This document shows positions 1 to 7,200 of a DNA stretch of 46,974 nt, piece by piece. Made by a program: the position numbers and the translations under genes. Source of the DNA: an uncultured Oscillibacter sp. (GTDB lineage: Bacteria > Bacillota > Clostridia > Oscillospirales > Oscillospiraceae); the NCBI GenBank assembly GCA_910583695.1, contig CAJTZL010000017.1:1-46974 (forward strand), given 5' to 3'. Within the stretch, counting starts at the first letter, position 1, and each line of letters starts with the position of its first letter. The notes beneath the pieces are model-generated. The model was not told the DNA's origin. It searched no databases and was given only the letters and a program-made list of their open reading frames with translations.

Positions 1-2
1 GG

Positions 3-935
3 GCGGGCTCCAGCTGGTACTTCCTGCGGTATATGGACCCCCACAACGACAAGGCTCTGGCCTCCAAGGAGGCCCTGGACTACTGGTCCCCCGTGGACTG
101 GTACAACGGCGGCATGGAGCACACCACCCTCCACCTGCTGTACAGCCGCTTCTGGCACAAGTTCCTCTACGACATCGGGGTTGTCCCCACCAAGGAGCCC
201 TACGGCAAACGGACCAGCCACGGCATGATTCTGGGCGAGGGCGGAGAGAAGATGTCCAAGTCCCGGGGGAACGTGGTGAACCCCAACGACATTGTGGCCC
301 AGTACGGTGCGGACACCATGCGGCTCTATATCATGTTCGTGGGCGACTTCGAGCAGGCGGCCATCTGGTCCACCGAGGCGGTGAAGGGCTCCAAGCGCTT
401 TTTGGACCGGGTGTGGAATCTGGCGGAGAACGCCAAGGACTCCCCCAACCCCACCCCCGCCAACGAGACAATTCTCCACCGGACCATCAAAAAGGTCACG
501 GGAGACATTGACAGCCTGAAAATGAACACGGCCATTGCGGCCATGATGACGGCGGTAAACGAACTGACGGCCAACGGCGTCACCAAAGGGGACATGAAGA
601 CCTTGATTCAGCTGCTCTGCCCCTTCGCCCCCCATATCACGGAGGAGCTGTGGGAGCGGTTCGGCTTCGCCGCCGAGACGGGGAAGATGTGCTGCCAGAG
701 CAAATGGCCTGTCTACGACGAGAGCAAAACCGTGGCGTCTTCGGTGGACTTTGCCGTGCAGGTGAACGGAAAGCTCAAGGGCGCCGTCACCCTGCCCACA
801 GACAGCGGGGAGGCCGCCGTAGTGGAGGCCGCCCTGGCCCTGGAGAAGGTGCAGAAGGCCACGGCGGGGATGACCGTTGTCAAGACGATTTTCGTCAAGA
901 ACCGGCTGGTGAATTTGATTGTGAAGCCCCAATGA
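3..935 (+). CDS. leuS: Leucyl-tRNA synthetase, C-terminal part (5' end outside window)
   Basis: Charges tRNA-Leu with leucine in the cytoplasm. The open frame enters from the left edge with a GSSWYFLRY segment, so the ATG at 33 is internal and not the start. The class I signature KMSKS is encoded at 249-263 (GGEKMSKSRGNVVNP), followed by the anticodon-binding helical bundle and the small C-terminal domain typical of bacterial LeuRS (VQVNGKLKG). About 310 residues of the usual 800 or more are present, with the editing domain missing off the edge. The frame ends in TGA at 933-935 with no sign of damage. Confidence 0.97.
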   Translation, partial: AGSSWYFLRYMDPHNDKALASKEALDYWSPVDWYNGGMEHTTLHLLYSRFWHKFLYDIGVVPTKEPYGKRTSHGMILGEGGEKMSKSRGNVVNPNDIVAQYGADTMRLYIMFVGDFEQAAIWSTEAVKGSKRFLDRVWNLAENAKDSPNPTPANETILHRTIKKVTGDIDSLKMNTAIAAMMTAVNELTANGVTKGDMKTLIQLLCPFAPHITEELWERFGFAAETGKMCCQSKWPVYDESKTVASSVDFAVQVNGKLKGAVTLPTDSGEAAVVEAALALEKVQKATAGMTVVKTIFVKNRLVNLIVKPQ

Positions 936-1425
936 TGGAGGCCTGTACTCGCCCTTGCGGGCGGGGCGGATTGGATACCAGCGATGGCTGGTTCCTTGCA
1001 CCCCCCATGTCGTCGGAAGAAACTCCGCCCACTCCGTCCCCGCCTGACGGCGAGGACTGCGCTCAGCTGCGTTCCTTCCTCCTCTCCCCACGCGGCAGGC
1101 CGCGCGGGGGCCCCGGTTTTTTCTTCCGGAAGAAAATGAGACTGCGCCCGCAGGCGCGTGACGGAGGCCAACCGCCGCGAAGCGGCGGCTCTTAGGCCGG
1201 AGACAAACGGGCCGTGCACGGTCCAAAAGAGAAAAGGAAGTATCACCCCTGCGGGGGACGGGGGACGCGCAAGACGTGCCACCGGTTTTTACGAATGTCT
1301 CCAGTCCGCGGCGTAGTGCTGGCGGGGGGGTGGAGGTTGATGCAAGGCCCGCCGTCCGCTCCTCGTTGCCGCTAATCTGGCGGTTGAGGGGGAGGAGCCG
1401 GGAGGCTGGAAGGAGATTTGGCAAC
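936..1425. other. 490-bp gene-free stretch with several hairpins
   Basis: No credible gene is seen between leuS and the next start. The stretch holds short perfect inverted repeats: ACCAGC-GATG-GCTGGT (977-992), the 18-bp palindrome TTTTCTTCCGGAAGAAAA (1119-1136) and CCGCCGC-GAA-GCGGCGG (1172-1188). None is followed by a clear U-run, so they are not confident terminators. Open frames here have repetitive Arg/Pro/Gly-rich composition and no ribosome site. Confidence 0.5.
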
Positions 1426-1986
1426 ATGGCAAGGCAGTTAAAGAAGCGGCCCATTGAAAAGGAATTGAAATTTCTGGCCGATTTCGAGATATACGGCGTA
1501 CTCCTGTTCGTGGGGCTGTATTTCGCCACAAAGTATGTGGTTGGCATGGACGTTGGGGAAAAACCGTTCCGGCTGAATTGGGTTTCCTTTTATCCGCTGT
1601 TGGTATTTTCCGTCATTGTCCTGGAGGGGAGCTTCTATTGGCGCAACAAGCTGAACATGGTGAGGCGGAAAAAGGCCCTCGGCGCCCTTGAAATCGGCAG
1701 GATTTATCACAAATTAAGGTGGCTCAATGTCGCACTGCTGGCGGGATATCTGCCGCTGGCGATTGCTGCGGCTCTCGCGAAGGCCGATTTATCCGGTAGA
1801 ATCGCCGGGGGCCTTCTGTACCTTATGGCGGTGATCGAGCAGATCAATTACTTTCACATCCGGCTTTCCTATGAAACGGTGAACGGCACCCTTCTCGTGG
1901 TCGAGCCTTTGAAAAAACTGCTCACCGGAACTGGAGAGCGTTCGCACCCGCGGAAGGATATTGACGCTTATCTGGGCCTTGGCTGA
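1426..1986 (+). CDS. Hypothetical multi-pass membrane protein
   Basis: A 186-residue protein of unrecognised family. The start is the ATG at 1426, with AAGGAG at 1410-1415 ten bases upstream; the longer upstream frame lacks a ribosome site. Residues about 25-45, 58-75, 103-125 and 128-145 are hydrophobic, giving about four membrane segments. The first and last are separated from basic stretches (KKRPIEKELK at the N terminus, RRKK near residue 83). It is a single gene, with leuS far upstream and a strong terminator 40 bases downstream. No catalytic motif is visible. Confidence 0.75.
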   Translation: MARQLKKRPIEKELKFLADFEIYGVLLFVGLYFATKYVVGMDVGEKPFRLNWVSFYPLLVFSVIVLEGSFYWRNKLNMVRRKKALGALEIGRIYHKLRWLNVALLAGYLPLAIAAALAKADLSGRIAGGLLYLMAVIEQINYFHIRLSYETVNGTLLVVEPLKKLLTGTGERSHPRKDIDAYLGLG

Positions 1987-2026
1987 AACATGACAAAACG
2001 CCCAAACGGCGGCATAGGCAGACAAA

Positions 2027-2055
2027 GGACCCCGTCCACGGACGGGGTCCTTTTT
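2027..2055 (+). terminator. Rho-independent terminator
   Basis: GGACCCCGTCC (2027-2037) pairs with GGACGGGGTCC (2040-2050), followed by TTTTT. AAA precedes the stem, so the element may weakly serve both the + gene ending at 1986 and the - gene ending at 2068. Confidence 0.9.
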
Positions 2056-2067
2056 ACTGCATGGGAG

Positions 2068-3003
2068 TTACTTCTTCGGCTCCTCGGACTCAAACACCGC
2101 TTTGGCGCTGGCTGCAAGACCTGCCAAGCCTTGCAGCTCGCTGGGAATGATGATCTTCGTCGCCTTGCCGTCGGCCACCTTCTGCATGGCCTCCAGGGCT
2201 TTCAGCTTCACCACCTGGTCGTTGGGGGCGGCGTCGTTCAAAAGCCGCAGGGACTCCGCCAGGGCGGTCTGGACCCGGGTGATGGCCTCGGCCTCCGCCT
2301 CGGCGGCCATGATGCGGGCCTGCTTCGCGCCCTCCGCCTGGAGGATGGCCGCCTCCTTCGCCGCCGCGGCCCGGAGAACGGCGGCCTCCTTTTCACCCTG
2401 GGCAACCAGTACCTGGGACTCCTTCTGGCCCTGGGCCTGGAGGACGGATTCCCGGCGCTCCCGCTCGGCCTTCATCTGCTTTTCCATGGCGTTCTGGATG
2501 TCCTTGGGCGGGATGATGTTTTTCAGCTCCACCCGGTTCACCTTGATGCCCCAGGGGTCCGTGGCCTCGTCCAGAACGGAGCGCATCTGAGAGTTGATCA
2601 CGTCCCGGCTGGTGAGGGACTGCTCCAGATCCATGTCGCCGATGATGTTCCGGAGAGTCGTGGCGGTGAGGTTCTCAATGGCGCTCATGGGGTGTTCAAT
2701 ATTGTAGGTATAGAGCTTGGGGTCCGTGATCTGGAAATAGATCACCGTGTCGATCTGCATGGTGACATTGTCTTTGGTGATAACCGGCTGGGGCGGGAAG
2801 TCCGCCACCTGCTCCTTGAGGGACACCTTCTTGACAACCCGCATGACAAAGGGCACCTTGACGTGCGGGCCCTGGTTCCAGACGGCGTGGAACTGGCCCA
2901 GCCACTCCACCACGTAGGCCCGGGACTGCTGGACGATATGGACGTTGGAAATGATCAAAATGACCAGCAGGATGATGACGACGGAAACGGGAATCCACCA
3001 CAT
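2068..3003 (-). CDS. SPFH/Band 7 (stomatin-like) membrane protein
   Basis: A 311-residue SPFH-domain protein. An N-terminal membrane anchor (WWIPVSVVIILLVILIISNV) is followed by a Band 7 domain (about 25-190). Next comes a long Ala/Glu-rich coiled coil (about 190-260) with repeated KEAAxLxA heptads, then a short C-terminal tail. Such proteins form oligomeric scaffolds in the inner membrane and are usually encoded beside an NfeD partner, as here. The start is the ATG at 3003 (reading leftward) with GGAGG upstream, and it overlaps the NfeD stop by one base (TAATG), which implies translational coupling. The first hydrophobic segment and charge pattern resemble QmcA/YbbK. The substrate or protected protease cannot be read from sequence. 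Confidence 0.93.
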   Translation of the reverse strand: MWWIPVSVVIILLVILIISNVHIVQQSRAYVVEWLGQFHAVWNQGPHVKVPFVMRVVKKVSLKEQVADFPPQPVITKDNVTMQIDTVIYFQITDPKLYTYNIEHPMSAIENLTATTLRNIIGDMDLEQSLTSRDVINSQMRSVLDEATDPWGIKVNRVELKNIIPPKDIQNAMEKQMKAERERRESVLQAQGQKESQVLVAQGEKEAAVLRAAAAKEAAILQAEGAKQARIMAAEAEAEAITRVQTALAESLRLLNDAAPNDQVVKLKALEAMQKVADGKATKIIIPSELQGLAGLAASAKAVFESEEPKK

Positions 3004-3473
3004 TACTTTCTTACCTCCACTTTCTCTGAATATTGGACCAGGAGCTTCACGCCCTCGATCTTCTGTACCTTCACCTGGGTCCCGGCGGGAATAACGGCGC
3101 CGTCGGCACTGCGGGCGGTCCAGGTTTTGCCGTCCACGTAGACGGCGCCGGAGGACCGGTCGTTGTCCACGGCCTCCGTGACCTTGGCCACCATGCCCAG
3201 AACCCGGTCGGAGTTGGTGGGGATATGGGGCCGGACCATGAAACGCCGGACCAGGGGCCGTGTGGCGGCCAGCGCCAGGGCGGACACCACGGCGAAGACC
3301 AGCACCTGGGTCGCCTCCGGAGAGAGTCCGCCCAGGGCCCAGCCGGACATGCAGGCAAACAGGGCCGCCAGGGACCCGGCCACGAACCAGATGGAAACCA
3401 TGCTCTCCGTGACCACCTCGGCCACGCCGAAAAGGACAATCGCCCCCAGCCACAGCCAAATAAACATGCTCAT
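3003..3473 (-). CDS. NfeD-family membrane protein
   Basis: A 156-residue partner of the SPFH protein. Two or three hydrophobic segments (FIWLWLGAIVLFGVAEVV, SIWFVAGSLAALFACM, VLVFAVVSALALAATRPL) precede a C-terminal OB-fold NfeD domain (about 90-155, ending in GVKLLVQYSEKVEV). The start MSMFIW is supported by GGAAAGGAGG seven bases upstream; the frame extends further but without a ribosome site. It is first in a two-gene operon, and an extended -10 lies at 3514. NfeD proteins bind the SPFH oligomer and tune its membrane role, and here the protease domain of long NfeD forms is absent. Confidence 0.93.
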   Translation of the reverse strand: MSMFIWLWLGAIVLFGVAEVVTESMVSIWFVAGSLAALFACMSGWALGGLSPEATQVLVFAVVSALALAATRPLVRRFMVRPHIPTNSDRVLGMVAKVTEAVDNDRSSGAVYVDGKTWTARSADGAVIPAGTQVKVQKIEGVKLLVQYSEKVEVRK

Positions 3474-3513
3474 AAGAATGCCTCCTTTCCAATCGGCCTC
3501 AGCTTTCTTATCC

Positions 3514-3522
3514 AGTATAGCA
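3514..3522 (-). promoter_or_regulatory. Extended -10 promoter of the nfeD-SPFH operon
   Basis: On the minus strand the bases read TGC-TATACT, an extended -10 element about 40 bases upstream of the NfeD start. No good -35 is seen 17 bases away, which is usual for TGn promoters. Confidence 0.65.
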
Positions 3523-3548
3523 TACCTGCCGGGAAAAAAGTGTTTCAT

Positions 3549-3848
3549 TTCAGTAACAATTCACAAGAGGCCAAGGCGGGCCCGCAGCTTTGCTTCCTGC
3601 GCCCTGCTTAGGCCTTGTTTGAAAAATGGCGGAGGACGCAGACGGGCTGACGCCCGTCATGAACGGCAACGCGGCCCTGCGATTCCAAGACCGCTGAACG
3701 TTTCTCATTATTTTGGGGGCTGCTCCAAGAATGCACGGCAGAACGCTCCCCATTCCCCGGAAACGCCCTGTCCGAAGGCTTTATCCCGCAGGGGCGGCGT
3801 TTCTCCCATAAAAAGCGCAATCGGACATGCCCCCATTTCCCCGCCGTA
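3549..3848. other. Gene-free spacer between divergent promoters
   Basis: No gene is supported between the divergent nfeD and methyltransferase promoters. Short frames on either strand lack ribosome sites and recognisable composition. Confidence 0.5.
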
Positions 3849-3877
3849 TTGAAAACGCCTCCGATATCTGCTATACT
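3849..3877 (+). promoter_or_regulatory. Sigma-70-type promoter for the RNA methyltransferase
   Basis: TTGAAA (3849-3854), 17-base spacer, TATACT (3872-3877). Transcription would start near 3884, leaving a leader of about 200 bases before the ATG at 4089. That leader is GC-rich, and no known riboswitch was recognised in it. Confidence 0.8.
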
Positions 3878-4088
3878 GCAATTCATGGGAAATGCCGCGC
3901 TCCTGCCGGAAGCTCTTGCGGACCACGGCTTTCTTTTCTTCCCCATACGGGAGGAGGTCCTCGGGCGCTGCGGCCCCCTGCGGCGGCGGGAGGTACACTC
4001 CGCGCTCCGCCTGTCCCCGATCTATTCCTCCCGGGATGGGAGGGAAATCCCCGCATCACCTTTTGAAACCGTGAAGGAGGCCGTTTCC

Positions 4089-5201
4089 ATGACTCTGACC
4101 GTTCCCTGCCTTCTGGGCCTGGAGGCCCTGGTGTCCGATGAGCTCAAGCGCCTGGGCCTCTCCGGCGTCCGGGCGGAAAACGGCCGGGTCCACTGCGAGG
4201 GGAGCCTTGCGGACATCCCCCGGCTGAACATCAGCCTGCGCTGCGGGGCCCGGGTGCTGATGGCACTGGGGGAACCCTTCCCGGCCCCGGACTTTGAGGC
4301 TCTGTTTCAGGGCGTTCTGGCCCTGCCCTGGGAGGACTTCGTCCCCCGGGAGGGGGAGTTCCCCGTGAAGGGCTACTCTTTAAATTCCACCCTCCACTCT
4401 GTCCCCGCCTGTCAGGCCATTGTGAAGAAGGCCGCCGCCAGGAGGCTGGGCCGGGCCTACGGCTGCGAAACCCTGCCGGAAACGGGCGGGCGGTATCAGA
4501 TTCAATTCGCCATTGTCCAGGACCGGGCGTTCCTGTACCTGGACACCTCCGGCGAGGGGCTTTACAAGCGGGGCTACCGGGCGCAGAACATGGGCGCGCC
4601 CCTGCGGGAGACCCTGGCGGCGGCCTTGGTGACGCTCTCCCGCTATCGGGGGAAGGACCCCTTCTGCGACCCCTTCTGCGGCTCCGGCACCATCCCCATT
4701 GAGGCGGCGCTGATCGCCAAAAACCGGGCCCCGGGCCTGGACCGGCGCTTTGCCGCCCAGCGGTGGAAGTCCATGGACCCCAAGCTCTGGATGGACGCGG
4801 CGGAGGAGGCCCAGGACAAGGAGTTCCACGGGTCCTACGACATCTGGGGCGGGGACATCGACCCGGCGGCGGTGGAGCTGGCCCGGCACAACGCGGAGCT
4901 GGCCGGGGTGGAGGACTGTGTGCGCTTTGAGACGGCGGACGCGGGGAAATTCCGCCGGGACAGTGAATACGGCCAGCTGGTGACGAACCCGCCCTACGGC
5001 GAGCGGCTTCTGGAGAAGGAAGAGGCGGAGGCGCTGTACCGGGCCTTTGGGAAGGCGCTGAAAGACCTGCCGCCGAAATGGCGGGTGATTGTGCTGAGCT
5101 CCCACACGGAGTTTGAGCGGTGCTTCGGCCGCCCGGCGGACAAGAAGCGGAAGCTGTACAACGGCATGCTGAAGTGCGACGCCTTTTTTTACGGCCGGTG
5201 A
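4089..5201 (+). CDS. THUMP-domain class I SAM-dependent RNA methyltransferase (RlmL/YpsC type)
   Basis: A 370-residue enzyme expected to methylate N2 of a guanine in 23S rRNA. The N-terminal ferredoxin-like/THUMP region spans about 1-155 (TVPCLLGLEALVSDELKRLG). It is followed by a Rossmann methyltransferase domain with the SAM motif FCDPFCGSGTIPIEAAL (about 190-206), an acidic loop GGDIDPAAVELARHN and the catalytic TNPPYGERL motif (about 298-306). The start ATG at 4089 has GAAGGAGG at 4072-4079; upstream in-frame ATGs lack such a site. Length matches Firmicutes YpsC rather than the fused E. coli RlmKL. It is a stand-alone gene with its own promoter. Confidence 0.93.
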   Translation: MTLTVPCLLGLEALVSDELKRLGLSGVRAENGRVHCEGSLADIPRLNISLRCGARVLMALGEPFPAPDFEALFQGVLALPWEDFVPREGEFPVKGYSLNSTLHSVPACQAIVKKAAARRLGRAYGCETLPETGGRYQIQFAIVQDRAFLYLDTSGEGLYKRGYRAQNMGAPLRETLAAALVTLSRYRGKDPFCDPFCGSGTIPIEAALIAKNRAPGLDRRFAAQRWKSMDPKLWMDAAEEAQDKEFHGSYDIWGGDIDPAAVELARHNAELAGVEDCVRFETADAGKFRRDSEYGQLVTNPPYGERLLEKEEAEALYRAFGKALKDLPPKWRVIVLSSHTEFERCFGRPADKKRKLYNGMLKCDAFFYGR

Positions 5202-5342
5202 GAACGGGGCGGGAGATTTCCCCGCCTCTTTGGGAAGCGTGCTGCCGGGGCGTCGCTTTGGCAGTTTCTACAAAACCGGGCCGGCGCGGCAATTGCTGTT
5301 GGCTGTCGTCCGCCCGGCAGTCGGAAGTTGGGGAGGAACCAT

Positions 5343-5438
5343 ATGGAAAAATTTTCAGCATTGCTGATGACGGCCGCCATTGCCTGCGCTTTGTTTTCGG
5401 ATAAAATAGATCGGGCTGTAAATGGGGGAAACAGGTAA
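5343..5438 (+). CDS. Possible 31-residue membrane peptide
   Basis: A short frame starting ATG at 5343 with GGGGAGG eight bases upstream encodes MEKFSALLMTAAIACALF followed by a short charged tail. The N-terminal 18 residues are hydrophobic. It lies alone between the methyltransferase and the tRNA-Ser promoter. Support is only the ribosome site and the membrane-like segment. A chance frame is a real alternative. From 5439 to 5662 nothing else was recognised. Confidence 0.35.
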   Translation: MEKFSALLMTAAIACALFSDKIDRAVNGGNR

Positions 5439-5662
5439 AAAAGGTGATTGTCGTATTCAGCGGGGGGTAATATGCATTTCTATGATTGCGATTGCCGCAA
5501 GCATTTTATCGTGAGCATCCAAATCGAAAGCCTGCTTTTTGTCTCTATCGGGCAGCCGCATGCCTGTGCGGGGTGACGGCTTGCTTTAGATATTTTGACG
5601 AATCATTTTGCCAAAGGACGCAGTGCGGCGTCAATCGGAAAAGGGAGATTTTCCCGCCCCTC

Positions 5663-5691
5663 TTGCAACGGCGGGAAAAGTGTGGCATAAT
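5663..5691 (+). promoter_or_regulatory. Promoter of the interrupted tRNA-Ser gene
   Basis: TTGCAA (5663-5668), 17-base spacer, CATAAT (5686-5691), placing the RNA start about seven bases before the tRNA half at 5705. No terminator is visible before the element-borne tRNA-Ser at 5876, so this host promoter may also transcribe that gene. Confidence 0.75.
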
Positions 5692-5704
5692 AGGGGAGGT
5701 TCAT

Positions 5705-5746
5705 GCAGCGGTATCGAAGTGGTTATAACGGCCCTGACTCGAAATC
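5705..5746 (+). pseudogene. 5' half of host tRNA-Ser(CGA), cut by element insertion
   Basis: It begins with acceptor strand GCAGCGG (5705-5711), a D-arm and the anticodon stem CCTGA, and runs through loop CTCGAAA to 5746. After GACTCGAAATC the sequence stops matching any tRNA. The missing part is at 22062-22118. Joined, the halves give acceptor GCAGCGG/CCGCTGC, anticodon arm CCTGA-CTCGAAA-TCAGG, a long variable arm GTACCC-GCAA-GGGTAC and T-arm GTGGG-TTCGAAT-CCCAC, a regular type II tRNA-Ser with anticodon CGA. Confidence 0.92.
5736..5746 (+). repeat. Left attachment core (attL), GACTCGAAATC
   Basis: This 11-bp direct repeat is identical to 22062-22072. It covers the anticodon loop of the host tRNA. 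Left of it is tRNA 5' half and right of it element DNA. Identity stops on both sides (CCT versus AAC before, CGC versus AGG after), which fixes the shared core. Confidence 0.88.
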
Positions 5747-5832
5747 CGCACGGCGGTTCCTCCAGGTAAAAGCTGCAAAGCCGCATGAAATCAGGGATTT
5801 TACAGTTTCCGCTGCCGAGAAACTTCTTAAAA

Positions 5833-5852
5833 TGCTAACCGTTTGCTAACAG
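5833..5852 (+). repeat. Candidate integrase arm-type sites (TGCTAAC x2)
   Basis: TGCTAAC occurs at 5833-5839 and again at 5844-5850, spaced 11 bp, about one helical turn. A third copy, as the longer shared TTGCTAACAG, is at 21902-21911 near the other end. Tyrosine integrases of this group have a second DNA-binding domain for such distal repeats. The assignment is inference from position and repetition. Confidence 0.4.
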
Positions 5853-5875
5853 ATGTCCCGGAAAAGAAAATATGT

Positions 5876-5967
5876 GGAGATGTACCCAAGTGGTTGAAGG
5901 GTCTGCACTCGAAATGCAGTAGGCGCCTAAAAAGCGCGCGAGAGTTCGAATCTCTCCATCTCCGCCA
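5876..5967 (+). tRNA. tRNA-Ser(CGA), element-borne, complete with CCA
   Basis: The acceptor GGAGATG pairs with CATCTCC (5957-5963), followed by discriminator G and encoded CCA (5965-5967). The anticodon arm is CTGCA-CTCGAAA-TGCAG, giving anticodon CGA for UCG codons. A long variable arm and T-arm GAGAG-TTCGAAT-CTCTC complete a type II tRNA. Its body differs from the interrupted host tRNA although the anticodon is the same. No convincing promoter of its own is seen; transcription may come from the host promoter at 5663. Confidence 0.95.
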
Positions 5968-5972
5968 ACAGG

Positions 5973-5999
5973 AAAAGGCACGAAATGATCGTGCCTTTT
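5973..5999 (+). terminator. Terminator after tRNA-Ser
   Basis: AAAAGGCACGA (5973-5983) and TCGTGCCTTTT (5989-5999) form a perfect stem ending in T-rich sequence. It is the first clear terminator after the host promoter at 5663. Confidence 0.85.
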
Positions 6000-6067
6000 C
6001 TTGTATCCCCGAGGCGCGCAATATGAAAACATGGACAACCCCCAATCTTTCGGGTGGAGGCAGAGAG

Positions 6068-6562
6068 ATGTTAGAAAATGATGAGAGACTGTTTGATGAG
6101 TTTAAACGGGTGGATAGAATTTGCGGCGACATATTTTCGTGCCGACATGGCATCAGCAAATATATTGACGAGATAGAGCAAATCCCCTCTTATAAACGGC
6201 GCGGGGTACCATCATGGGACGAAGACTATCGGAATTTAAAGCGGGTTCGATGGCTGCGGAATCAAATTGTGCATGAAATGGCAGCGGTAAACTGCGAAGC
6301 TCGTGATATTGAGTGGCTTGAGGGGTTTCATGCTCGTATTTTGAGGCAGCAGGACCCGCTTGCGGCAGCGGCAAAAGCTGAGCAGAAGCCGCCCCAAAAA
6401 AGACAGCCGTACTCTCCGACGCAGCATTACTTTCCAAACGAGAAAGGGGCTGATCCAAAAACAGCGAGGCCACTTGGCAAAACGGCAGTCATTTTGGTGG
6501 GAATAACCGTGGTTTTATTTGTGGTAATCTTGGCTGTTTTCTTGGGGCAATTAGGGGCATAG
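6068..6562 (+). CDS. HEPN-like protein with C-terminal membrane anchor
   Basis: A 164-residue protein with no certain family. Start ATG at 6068 has GGAGG seven bases upstream; an alternative ATG at 6023 lacks a good site. A helical N-terminal domain contains LRNQIVHEM, matching the HEPN Rx4H consensus with the usual Asn after Arg (known RNase-type motif; function here is inferred). A Lys/Gln/Pro-rich linker (about 105-140) leads to one hydrophobic segment (AVILVGITVVLFVVILAVFL) at the very end, a tail anchor. It lies between the tRNA-Ser terminator and the convergent integrase module, and its base composition is lower in GC than the chromosome. Whether it cuts RNA is unknown. Confidence 0.65.
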   Translation: MLENDERLFDEFKRVDRICGDIFSCRHGISKYIDEIEQIPSYKRRGVPSWDEDYRNLKRVRWLRNQIVHEMAAVNCEARDIEWLEGFHARILRQQDPLAAAAKAEQKPPQKRQPYSPTQHYFPNEKGADPKTARPLGKTAVILVGITVVLFVVILAVFLGQLGA

Positions 6563-6601
6563 AAAGCCTTGCCTTTTGAGGAAAAGATACTTTTTGTCAT
6601 T

Positions 6602-7192
6602 TTACAGCGACATGGAACCCCATTCCATGCCGCTGTTTTGTTCTTCTGCCTGAAACTCCTTCAGCAGTTCTGTATACTGTTCGGAGTGATTTGAGGACAA
6701 TTGCACTTCTCGGGATGCCAGCCGTTCCGCCAGGGATTCCTTGGGAATCAGATTCCTTCCCCGGCATGGAACAGCCGTCATTCGCCCCTTTCCAATCCAG
6801 TTGTTGATGGCCGCCGGCCTGTAGCCGCACAGAGAGGCCGCTTGTTGGACGGTGAGCATATCGGGAGCGTCTGCCCACCGCTCCAGCAGAAAGGCGCACA
6901 GCGCCCCGCTGTCCAGCGTTTGACGGGGCTGTGTGGACGGATGGCTTCCGCCGGAGAAGATGCCAATGGGAATCTCATCCTGCAGCAACCCGGCGTCCCG
7001 CCGTTCCAGGAAGGTAATCACGTCCTCCAAACGAATGTGAAACCGCCGGGTCTGCTTTCCGGAGTCCTCGCAGGGAATGATGCCGTTTTCCAATAACCAC
7101 CGGGCTTTGCGTTTGCTGATATAGCAGATACGGTAGAGCTGATCTTTGGAGATGATTTCGGGATATTGCTCCCGTAAATATTCGTAGCCCAT
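6602..7192 (-). CDS. Helix-turn-helix element protein
   Basis: A 196-residue protein with two MerR/excisionase-like DNA-binding segments: YRICYISKRKARWLLENG near the N terminus and LTVQQAASLCGYRPAAINNW near the middle. It follows the integrase by a few bases on the same strand, so integrase, this gene and probably the excisionase form one unit. The start is the ATG at 7192 (MGYEYL) just after a GAGGTG site; an in-frame TTG at 7204 overlaps the integrase stop. Similar proteins sit beside integrases in Firmicutes elements and are thought to help control recombination or gene expression. Its precise job is not visible. Confidence 0.7.
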   Translation of the reverse strand: MGYEYLREQYPEIISKDQLYRICYISKRKARWLLENGIIPCEDSGKQTRRFHIRLEDVITFLERRDAGLLQDEIPIGIFSGGSHPSTQPRQTLDSGALCAFLLERWADAPDMLTVQQAASLCGYRPAAINNWIGKGRMTAVPCRGRNLIPKESLAERLASREVQLSSNHSEQYTELLKEFQAEEQNSGMEWGSMSL

Positions 7193-7200
7193 ACTGCACC

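Noticed and set aside
5843..6067. N-terminal extension of the HEPN-like gene
   Set aside because: It reads through the tRNA-Ser gene and its terminator; the start at 6068 has the ribosome site.
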